Of a stretch of DNA of 46,356 nucleotides, positions 32,801 to 41,672 are shown piece after piece. Position numbers and translations under genes: made by a program. Source of the DNA: Amanita rubescens (Eukaryota; Basidiomycota; Agaricomycetes; Agaricales; Amanitaceae); NCBI GenBank assembly GCA_015039365.1, contig WION01000415.1:1-46356 (forward strand), written 5' to 3'. Under the pieces are notes generated by a model. The model made no database searches, had not been told where the DNA came from, and saw nothing but the letters and a program-made list of their open reading frames with translations. The first letter of the stretch is position 1; the number at the start of each line of letters is the position of its first letter.

Positions 32801-34800
32801 GATAAAAATATAGTGTCACTAACCCTCTGTCACTTTAATCAGGCCTAAGATACCTCAGAAATATTAGGATACTCATTACCTTCTGTATTCAAGTAGGATA
32901 TGAGGCAATATAAGAAATATGTGGCACCACTCACTCCCTGTTATTTGGATAAGATGTCAATGGAATGTGGCAAGGCAGCTTGAAAATATAGATTTACTCA
33001 CTTTCTGTTGGTTATGTATATGGTTCAGCATGGGATTATCTGAGGAAAATGGAGTGATGCCACTCACTCCCTGTTGATCATAAGACAAGATTGCTGAGCA
33101 TTAACATGGATTATCACTCACAAACTATTTATCATGGGACAAGACCTTAAAGGTATATTGATTGAATTCTACTCACCAACTGTCAATCATACATATCAGA
33201 TACTTTCTTGCAATCTTGCAACAGATACATATATGATGATGACAACTGACATGTATTTCATCAACAGATTTCTAGCATTGTCAACCAGGCTTGCACACAA
33301 AGGAATTGAAGTGCCATTTACATCCTGTTGCACAATTTGTTATTTATTATTTCATATACAATAATGCAAGAAACCTACACTTCTGTCAATCTGTTCCAAA
33401 TCCATCATATGCAACTATTGGCACAATCCATATGCTTACCCAAAAATGTGGAAATTTAACAAAGACTGCAATGATGGCATCATTCCAGTCAAATTTAGAA
33501 ACCAAGATGTGTCTAGGCAAGGTCAATACTTAAAACAAGATTTTAAATGGGCCCTTACTGAAGTGCAGCTTTAGCACAGAGATCAAGGTTATTCATCTGT
33601 GTTGAGATGAACAACTCATGTAAGATGATATCATCAATTGCATCAGCAGTTTGCTGAGTCAATTCAGGGCAATTCTTCTCAAATAGATCCATGTCTATTG
33701 AACACCATTATTTCCAGTCTGGAGGCAGAAATGTTCACTATTCTCACCTTCCAGTCGCACATATGCTTTAGGTGCATATTTGGTATCCAAGATTTTTGGA
33801 AGATAAACACTGCAGAAAACACTTTCAGCATTTTTCCTGGCATATTCCCACTTATCCTCAGTTGCTGTTGTATCAGGCAAGCCAGTATATTCACTGATTA
33901 CTTGACCATCAAACTTGGTGAATACGACCACCAATGGAACTGTATAAAAAAAGCATTTACTAATCAGCACACTATAGGCCTGACCATAGATTTTTTGGGA
34001 TGTGGAAGGCTTGGTTAGTGGGCAAGAAGTGTCAATCAAAGCTGAGAGGCAATTTCCTGCACCAAACCAAATTTGCTAATCATCAGAATGTACCTTTGCC
34101 AGTCCCTTTGTTAAAGAACTCAAGTTCTGTGGCTAGAATGGGTCGAGGACTATCCATGGGTATACAGTACCTATAAGAAGGTTAGTCAGCCAGGTACATA
34201 TTACAAGAGCTAAGGTGGTATACCAGATTGCATGCAGCTGATCTTTTAGCTCAGTTTCTGCAGACCTTTTTTCGATGAACTCCCAAGCAATCTTCAATTC
34301 TTCAATTGCACCAGATTCAAAACCCTGAGAGTCATGAAAAATGAAATTACTGCCTTTGTATGTAATTTGATGCTCAATGTCATGTAGGCCTCTCTGTTAT
34401 CATTGCTGATGAATGTTCATTCATGCATCAATATTTGACTGACCTCCATTGATGGCATTAGATGAGATAAAGACTGTTTTAGCTTTTTGCCTAAGAGAAA
34501 CTCAATAGTCAAAGGATTTGCAAAAATCCAATTTCTCTTACCATCCTTGCCATATATGATGGGTTTTGTTCCCTTTGCCACACCACAAACCTTCTCAAGG
34601 ATGGTTGTTTTGCCAGCATTAGCCCTGCCTATGACAAGGATACGAAAATGTTGGCATTCATATCGCTCTCGGAGCCCTTTGACATATGCTTCTTCTGTAT
34701 CTGATTTGTGTGAGTTAAATTAGTATAGTAGTATTACATTGGGAATGTCAAGAATTCAAGTTGGCATACTTGATGAAACTTTGCTAGCTTTATCTGCCAT
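29877..34800 (-). CDS. P-loop GTPase with a tandem single-codon exon array (60 predicted exons)
   Basis: Member of a mushroom-expanded GTPase family. Ordinary exons 34770-34800, 34444-34700, 34224-34393, 34094-34170, 33748-33939, 33559-33694 and 33440-33512 encode the G domain: GRANAGKTT (G1), FIFHDSQGFESGA (G3), VPLVVVFTKFDGQ (TKxD, G4), then LHELFISTQMNNLDLCAKAA and VFVKFPHFW. Next come exons of 12 nt (33379-33390), 3 nt (33322-33324), 21 nt (33251-33271), 43 single-codon exons (33179 down to 30545), 3 nt (30492-30494), 15 nt (30432-30446) and 3 nt (30378-30380). Then 30264-30326, 30188-30212, 29951-30141 and 29877-29897 encode the C terminus (QALVAIIVVTQLSFWIQK, HSELVAFLQKQVIQLVDEI). All phases fit and the frame stays open to TGA at 29877-29879; total 473 aa. 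The middle is read from splice signals only. The gene is strongly CpG-poor. Confidence 0.8.
30492..33324 (-). repeat. Array of one-codon exons and homologous introns
   Basis: Unit on the minus strand: acceptor (usually CAACAG), three variable bases, donor (usually GTGAGTGACATT), then AT-rich intron. Period 50-72 bp, mostly 63-68. Plus-strand lowest position of each codon and residue: 33177 L, 33122 F, 33068 G, 33002 K, 32935 G, 32880 K, 32824 R, 32758 K, 32690 A, 32631 D, 32581 K, 32529 E, 32457 L, 32394 R, 32326 K, 32261 Q, 32195 K, 32130 D, 32065 G, 32000 F, 31934 G, 31868 E, 31806 V, 31739 L, 31680 R, 31626 L, 31570 A, 31504 W, 31437 Q, 31373 L, 31309 G, 31246 F, 31183 Q, 31116 G, 31058 H, 30993 G, 30930 L, 30863 L, 30805 K, 30739 G, 30673 L, 30602 E, 30545 P; also 33322 D, 30492 I. 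No stop codon occurs. Acceptors at 32690, 31739 and 31680 end in AAG; the others in CAG or TAG. Confidence 0.85.
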
Positions 34801-35731
34801 CAAATTAATATGTGCTAGAATGGCAATGGAAGTATTTGATGGGTGGTGATAGAATGATCCTGGGGCCCCTCAAGGAAGTATTTGCTTCGAGAAGGTGAGG
34901 AGGTGTGGCTTGGTGACAGGAGGCAAAGGATTGTGTATCTAGAATGTAAGTTAGCACGCCATAATTGAATGCTCCCGGGGCTAAACCTGCCAGTATGAAA
35001 GGTAGTAGACGATATGTTGAACCTCGGCTGGGTCGGAGTTTGATCGGCTCAAATGCTGGTGCCGCACGGCGCAGTGACACCGGTCGCCAGTCGTGCGCGA
35101 CTATACAGTATATTAGACTGCGTCCAAGAGGTGAGAGCGCGGTGCAAGTAGCCTAAAGGTATCAGCTAAATGGTGGGTTTGGCCAAGGTGCGGTGCTAAC
35201 TAGGCGCGCACACCAACTTCCCCATTTGGTAGCCTCACTCTCGACCCGGATACCAGGCCATTCTGGTTCTTCCTTGAAGACCCTCCCAGTCACCATCGCG
35301 CATTTCTCATGATGCCCCATCTCCCCGATCCCAACTATACTAGTCAATTTGGCTTGCTCTAGCGGTGGATTGTGTCATACCAATTCGAGCGTATCCTACT
35401 TGCGTTGGCCCAGGCGTTTTCAAGCAAGATACTAATTTTACTTCTTCAGCCGGCGCTCAACATTGAGGTGCGCTCGGCGCTCTGTGTTCCATTTTCATCT
35501 GCCTTCGCGACGTTCAATGTTGACACCGACGATGAGAACGCCAGAGGAGTTACTATATTTGGTATATGGCGGACTAGCATTTCCCAAATTAGTATGGTTA
35601 CATCAGCAGGTTACTCTCGACCTCCATGCCGGTGTCGACAATTTGCAGCTTTCAGCCTCCTTAATAGTGAGCCATCTTCATGTTAGCCCAGCCATAAAAG
35701 GCTCAAAATGTGGGATCGCTAGGTGTTCGCA
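34801..35731. other. Intergenic between the GTPase and HNH genes
   Basis: CpG content returns to normal from about 34870. Block 35275-35415 (tcgcgcatttctcatg, actatactagtcaatttggc, ttgcgttggcccaggcgttt) recurs at 37800-37940, downstream of the HNH gene. Divergent promoters of the two genes should lie here. No gene supported. Confidence 0.45.
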
Positions 35732-37045
35732 ATGGCCACAAGCGTTAACGTTCAGCTCTGGATCCGTTTCAGTGATGAGTATCAGCATGCGCTCTCCATC
35801 CCCGTTCACGAGTGTCAGCGATTCTCATTGCATCCTCTCACCTGGTTACGTTTTCTGGGGTACGCCATATACGGCAAGGAAGGTTACATCTCCCGTGAAC
35901 GCGATGGCGAACAGGTCGCGGATTATCGTCCTGACTACGTGGCTATATCGGCTGGTAATTATTACTACATATCGCAAGGCGAGTCATTTCAAGCAAATCG
36001 GGACCTGTCATTCATCTTTACTGATAGACAACGACTTTCGTTTGGTTGATCCGAAGGTGATGGACGACAGAACCTCCTACGCATCGGAAGTCACTAGTCG
36101 CCGGGCGAACTTCAAGCAGGATGTGGTCAATCGTGATAGGTGTTGCGTGATGACTGGCGCAACACTATTTGAGGCGTGTCATATAATTCCGCATGCAAAT
36201 GGAGACCAGGTGCGTTCCGGCCCTTTGTACCGTTCACGTCGCTCATTCCAGACGAAGTACATAAAGAACCTCATCGCCTACAGGAAAGAAGTCGTCGATC
36301 CACCCTTAGAAGGTATCAACGATACGCGGAATGGGATCCTGCTTAATCGACAGTTGCACCCCCCATTCGGAACCTCCCAGGTCGCCTTTTTACAGGTCAG
36401 CTACTCGACGCAGTTATCTTCAATGTGATTGAGTTGATTTGCTAGACACCCAACTTCGCGATGAACGTCAACGATGTACCCCTCGTCATGCAACACCCCT
36501 CGATTGTCGACCATCTTCAATTCGCTGTGCATCCATCAGTCGCGAACAGTCGCCTCACCTTTCACAACTTCAGTTGCAGTGATCCTCTGGTCCAGTTCAT
36601 AGTACCTCACAACTCGGTTGCGGTGCAATCAAATAATCACTGGCCGCCGCGTTTTCTCTTCGATGTCGCCTATGGTTGTGCTGCCCTCAAGACATGGGGA
36701 GTGAAGGAATTTGTGCAATTTACTGTGGAAAAAACCAAGGAGTTTTACTACCACGATGGGGACTATGACGATGATGGTGACGACAGTGACGACGGTCATT
36801 CAGTTAGGGGTGCAGGGAAACGGGCGATGGTTCGTCGGAATAAGACGGTTCGAGCTAAGCAAGCAGATCGTCATTCGCAGACTGAGACGCTGGAGAAGGC
36901 AGGAGACAGTAAGGCAGTTGATATTTTAGACGTGGTCGTGGGATTGTGGAAGCATAATGCAAGGAAGGACATGCATCGGGCACGTATGATGGAGGAGGAG
37001 CAAACCAGGGAGAGCATTCAAAAATGGCTTCAATTTGTAACTTAA
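35732..37045 (+). CDS. HNH-endonuclease-type protein with acidic C-terminal region
   Basis: Uncharacterised mushroom family with an HNH_2-like nuclease core. Exons 35732-35978, 36028-36209, 36252-36395, 36446-37045; phases close to 390 aa. N part: HPLTWLRFLGYAIYGKEGYI and YYYISQ. Core: SRRANFKQDVVNRDRCCVMT, GATLFEACHIIPHANGDQ (His-rich core), GINDTRNGILLNRQLHPPFG (Asn and His of the HNH fold), QVAFLQTPNFAM. A serine-poor acidic run DYDDDGDDSDDGH follows, then a basic, coiled-coil-prone tail. The first intron seems to use GC as donor (CAAG|GCGAGT); with it the join is ISQ to DNDFRLVDPK. Start chosen as the first ATG in frame, 35732. Whether it cuts DNA is unknown. Confidence 0.85.
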
Positions 37046-38403
37046 TTACTGGCTCAGCACAATTACATAGAGCGACTACCCCGTCCCAACGGTGCGCGCG
37101 TCGTTGCTTCTTCGTCGCGGGACACGTCGGGTGACGAGTCTGCACTCTACCAATGGAACACTGTCATAATATATAAGTCACTTCGCGTAACGCGCTCAGT
37201 CATAATGTATGCACCAAACAATTTCCCTGCACTGAGCATCGTGCGAAGGGTAATCATACATAGAAGGCATTTTATGCCAGCGTATTTTGCGTGAAATTTA
37301 GCTTACAAATTTGGTGAAAAACACATAAATGAGAGTATTAAATAACTCGATATACGTCAGTACTCCTGCACCCATGAGGTGCGGAAATTCGTGAAACGAG
37401 AGGTTGAATCAAGGACTGAAAATCCCTCCGGATTTTGACTCATCCGATCAACCCCTACTTTTTGTACTTAATCGGGAATTTTCTCTTAATACCAAACGGT
37501 TTTATTATGTGATGTCAGGGCTTTCATTATCTTTCGTTCACAGTCGAAAATTCTTATCATTTGCCATTCACTTTTGACACTTATATTGTCTATTCTCGTA
37601 CAAGGTAAGGCTGTTTTTTCAACTCATTATCGAGAGGAAATACCAATCATATCTCATTAGATTTCTGCTATCAATTATAGAAATAATAAGAGGAATACGG
37701 GATTCAAAAATGTAGTTTATATATTTGGACACCAACATCCCCATATGGCAGCTCGACTGAGTATTGATTGTCGACAACAGGGAGTCATTGCTACGACGAC
37801 CCCCCCCAGTCACTATCGCGCATTTCTCATGCTCCACATCAGAACTATACTAGTCAATTTGGCTTGCTCTAGTAGCGGTGGATTCAAGTTGTGTCGTACC
37901 CATTTGAGCGTACCCTACGTGCGTTGGCCCGGGCGTTTTGACAATTGTACGTCTGCGTTCGATCGGAAGTGTCGCCCGGGGAACGCGAGTCTTCCTGTAC
38001 CGTCGCTCAAACGAGTCAACATGAGATACTCTGACTCCTGCTATCTACCGAGCCTGCGAAACGTTGTCCAGCAACGCCGAAGCGCGAACTGCTTTCCAAT
38101 ACGGAAACTTATTGGGTTTCAATTTGAACAATGCTGTCAGAGCGTCGGAAGAAGGTGCATAACAATGTCCCCAGTACGTCTAAGAGGCGGGTTTAGTTCC
38201 TCGCTCCTTTATGGGAATCGGAAAGCTACTAAACACGAATCGGAAGTTTGTCACATTAGATAGTTCATTATGAAATGCCGTTGCAAACGTTGATTATAGA
38301 TACATTCAAGTGTGGGGTAAATTTAAGATCTGGAGAATTTTGCTGCGGGCCCGCTATGCCTCATTACGCCAATGTTTGCTAGCCGCAGTCAACGACGATG
38401 AGA
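37046..38403. other. Intergenic with a duplicated promoter-like block (37800-37940)
   Basis: The block repeats 35275-35415 with small differences and is followed by sequence without a recognisable HNH gene. AT-rich sequence from 37180 to 37740. An open stretch of 172 codons (37745-38263) covers the block but has no family resemblance, so it is not called. Confidence 0.4.
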
Positions 38404-39233
38404 TTAGAAAGAGCTGGAGTAGGACGGGTGCATACCAGCTTTGCGTTGCCATCCTCTCACCCTCGAATTCCCGCCTTTGAGAGCGAGCGATCTATCGATG
38501 TATTTTTGGGTTTTTCGCATGGGCGCATACGAGCCTTCTCTTGAAATCTGTGACGTCGACAGGAGCGTTCTGATTGTCCGTGATCTTCAAGAACAACATA
38601 AGGTCAACACGGCCAGCGGTTATGAAAAGAAACGCACCCGAGGACGATGTCTTTGGATTGTGTTTTCCGTTTTTTCTTTTTCGATGGTTTAGGCTTAAGG
38701 CTCGAGCTTTTTGTCGTTGATTTGGACGCATCTTCTACTTGAGCATTTTGAGAAGCAAACGCAGCTTCAAAGAGGTGATCCGGAAGATGTTTCGTGGATT
38801 TTTTCTCCAGGTCGTCGTCGTCTGTTCCATCTTCACCAAATTCCATGTCTTCATCCTCTGCTTGAACGTCAAGGTCCATATCTGAAGCGAGTTCGCCGTC
38901 ATGATGTTCCCCTTCCGAGTCCACAACCACACTTTCTTCGTCTTGCGCTTCCTTCATTGCACGTTCCATACGCGCCTCCAAACTGCCAACACGCCCATCC
39001 TCATCCCCTTCAGCATTTACTCTTTCTTTCCGTCTTTTCGCCTGTTCCTTCAACACCCGGTCCCTTTCCTGATTCTTTAGTTTACTCTGCCTGTTTATTG
39101 CCGCATGAGCCTTTTCGATTTCTTCGCTCTTGCGCTTGACTGATTTTTTGGACTCGGCTAGAGTGAATGCTTCGGGAGCGTCGTCAGAGTCTGAGGAAGG
39201 GTCGCTAGTAGGTCTGAGTCTTTTCCTCGGCAT
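38404..39233 (-). CDS. U3 snoRNA-associated nucleolar protein (Bud21/Utp16-like)
   Basis: Likely nucleolar factor of the small-subunit processome. Exon 1 38638-39233 and exon 2 38404-38584 join across a 53-nt GTGCGT...TTGAAG intron; 258 aa. Basic start MPRKRLRPTSD, a Lys/Arg/Glu-rich coiled stretch (INRQSKLKNQERDRVLKEQA), an acidic region (DMDLDVQAEDEDMEFGED), then KHLPDHLFEAAFASQ, a Lys-rich run and KDIVLGSRTIRTL, the signature of the U3 snoRNA-associated family. The join across the intron is supported by that motif. Exon 2 could alternatively end at a donor near 38435, changing the last few residues. Divergent from the small gene at 39270. Confidence 0.8.
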
Positions 39234-39269
39234 TTTGGGTGTGGTGGAGGAAGCGCGGGAATTTGTAAA

Positions 39270-39656
39270 TTGGCCGCCGTCGCCCTATTCTCGGCGCCAG
39301 CTTCACCGGTTCAGTGTAAGAATACAAAGGATCCGGCCAATTTCAATACGGGCCTTACCATCTCCTTCAAAGTTCACGTTCAATACTTCGACCCGAGATC
39401 AGGATCGACGACGAGGCACCGGAGGGGACCCTTGAATATAGCAGGGGTACAGGAAAGTTACATACTGACGCAACCATACCAAAACCGAGGCTCAATACCT
39501 TTACACTTGAACGCGGCATACATACAGTCTGCTTGTTGGAAAAGTCGAGATCATGTGAATACCGACGTCGTTGGTTCCATCTCCTATGAGCAGCTGCTTG
39601 AGGAGATAAGGCACAACGGTCTCGCATTCACCTACAATGTTTCATTTGTGTTATGA
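39270..39656 (+). CDS. Small hypothetical protein
   Basis: A single open frame of 128 aa starting 37 bp from the divergent Bud21-like start; no intron needed. Contains FNTGLTISFKVHVQYFD, GVQESYILTQPYQNRGSI, LHLNAAYIQSACWKS and SYEQLLEEIRHNGLAFTYN. No recognised domain, signal peptide or membrane segment. The shared promoter region is very short, as often with ordinary divergent gene pairs. May be incomplete if further exons exist, but the stop at 39654-39656 fits a short gene. Confidence 0.5.
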   Translation: MAAVALFSAPASPVQCKNTKDPANFNTGLTISFKVHVQYFDPRSGSTTRHRRGPLNIAGVQESYILTQPYQNRGSIPLHLNAAYIQSACWKSRDHVNTDVVGSISYEQLLEEIRHNGLAFTYNVSFVL

Positions 39657-39771
39657 GGGCCATGACTACCCATGCGTCGCTATCATTTGAAATACGCAAT
39701 ATAGATGATAATATTGTAACATGGGTTGTATAACAATTACAATCACAAAACGATAAAGAGATGCATGCTTG

Positions 39772-41133
39772 TCACTCCTTTGCTGGGCGTCGTTTCCGAC
39801 CAGGAGTGGGAGTCTGATACCGAGGCCGAGCGCGATCGACTCTAAGCGGACCGCCACCAGGACTAGAATCAGTACATCAGCACCCTTACGCTCGAGTCCA
39901 AAGCAAGGAACAAACGACTCACGTCTTTGGCGGGTCCTGAAATAGATTTTCTTTGTTCTTGGCGCGTTTCTCCGACGCAATAGCGGAAATAGTCCGCTTG
40001 CCTGTTGGCGTCCCAAGTGACTTGGTTCTTAATGGGGTGTCAAGAGGTATATCAAGCAATGCTGGGCGCAAGATAGATTTTGATTTTGCTGCTAGAGCCG
40101 GCGTCGAGCAGTTGTTCCAATTAGTCAACACGTCCGATAAAGGAGAGTTCGCCTTGGGAATGACCGCATTACGTTTCCTCTTTAATGAAGGTGACGGAGA
40201 TGGGGGGATATCCTGTGGAGACATTAACCTACTCTTTCGTACGTTGGCATAAGGGGACATTCGGCAAGAGATTCTAGAGGTGCTTCGGCGGCGGAGAAAC
40301 TCAGAAGGCAACGGCTTGTAGTTAGTCAAGGACTCTTGAAGAATGGATTCTATGATCTCCGCATCATCAGGGGGCTCGAAGTCTACCGAAAGAAGGGCAT
40401 GAGAGACAAGCGCTACCACGATCATGGCGTGCTTACCTTGGACGACAGAGACAGAATAGGGTGTGTCGACCCATTGTTTCTTGCTTTCCAAAAGAGCCGT
40501 TTCTGCTTCAGACTTTAGCGTGTAATAGTCATGTAAAGGGTTCTTGCGCATGTTGACCGAAGCGTCTGGAGAGTTGAGTTGGGGCAACATGGTCGTGGAT
40601 GCTGAAGTTTGGATCCTTGAGACATTGTTTTCAACCGGAGTACTGAATGCTCCAGGTAGCGGATGCTCAGCGTTGACATTGATACGAGACGAGCCGGTCC
40701 CAGAATAGTTGAGGTTGACGCGTCCTACACCGCCGGAAGCCGACAGACAACTTCCTTCCCATAAGCCCAAAGAGTTTCCAGACAAAGGCTGACCTGAGGA
40801 AACAGAGAGCGCGTCTTCCCCTCGAGCGCTTAAACAAGCCCTTTCCAAGCTAAGTCTCCTAAAATGTCCGCTTCTCGCGCGCGTCATGCGTTCCCTTCCA
40901 AACTTGGACGGACCTCTTTCAGTGCGTTTATTTTTGCTCGGAGACTCGTTTTCGTCCCTGCCTTGAAGTTGGTTGATGCGCCTTTGTATTCGTTCAGCAA
41001 GCGGGATTCTTGGGCGTGTTGGGTGGTGTTCAGCGAGACCATCTGTGCGCAAAAAGCCCTTGGGAGTCAAGTTGGACGTTGGCGTTGAAGGAAACATGTT
41101 GTGGTTCATGCCAGCCGCAGAATCGAATGCCAC
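39772..41133 (-). CDS. Uncharacterised Ser/Arg-rich protein sharing a domain with its neighbour
   Basis: Exons 40437-41133, 39923-40382 and 39772-39862, joined across 54- and 60-nt introns; 415 aa. The N half is low-complexity (RRINQLQGRDENESPSKN, RSGHFRRLSLERA). A more conserved part reads LHDYYTLKSEAETALLES, KKQWVDTPYSVSVVQDFEPP and ESLTNYKPLPSEFLRRRS, then basic, proline-rich repeats ending TPTPGRKRRPAKE. The same middle part recurs in the large neighbouring gene (RYYTLRTEAEDAVVESKR, LDTPFSLYAVQ, FRPPHNPES, PLPSEL). Intron positions there match. Nuclear role possible from KR-rich ends; function unknown. Confidence 0.75.
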
Positions 41134-41672
41134 GTCACAAAGTCACACAGCCAATACAGACAAAATCAACAACTAAATTGGAGCAACTACTTTGTACATC
41201 AGAAGAATTAAGCAAAAAGGGTACACAGTACGCATGAAAGTAATCGAGGGAAAGGCCGGGTATCGAGAGCGCAATACGCTCGAGGCAAGAGAACATCGTA
41301 AACCTAGTAAAACAGACAAGACCTCTTAACGGACAAGAAAGTCAGGTTTGCCATCAACTTTGAATCGTTTCCGAAATTGCGATTGTACAGTTATGAAGCT
41401 TGCGCGATAGATGGCGAGGCGACGTTGCGAGATTTGATGCAGTGGTTACAAGGTCTTGAGAGATTGAGAAAAGAGCATATAGAGCATGGCATAGCATAAG
41501 CAGTAGCGGTTCGGCATACAAAGATGGCGAATGCGTCGAGTTAGATTCGGATAGGGTGTGATAGAGTTGAGTTAGCAGGGCGGCCGCGGGGACGAGGACG
41601 GTTTAGTCGAAGCGAGTCTCCTGGGCTGGGTAGGGCTTAATCAGTCTTGAAAAATCTGCTTATGGTAAGAAA
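41134..41672. other. Intergenic between two paralogous neighbours
   Basis: Separates the end of the large minus-strand gene (41673) from the start of the 415-aa gene (41133). Nothing else seen. Confidence 0.4.

Noticed and set aside
30541..33180. Reading the array as a CRISPR or plain minisatellite
   Set aside because: Units have diverged lengths and interiors, no unique spacers of fixed size, and the conserved parts are exactly eukaryotic splice donors and acceptors in the orientation of the surrounding gene.
35463..36428. Long plus-strand open stretch of 321 codons
   Set aside because: It runs out of frame with the HNH exons for most of its length and partly coincides with one exon only by chance; the spliced HNH model explains the region better.
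37745..38263. Plus-strand 172-codon open stretch
   Set aside because: Covers a duplicated non-coding block and has no family resemblance.
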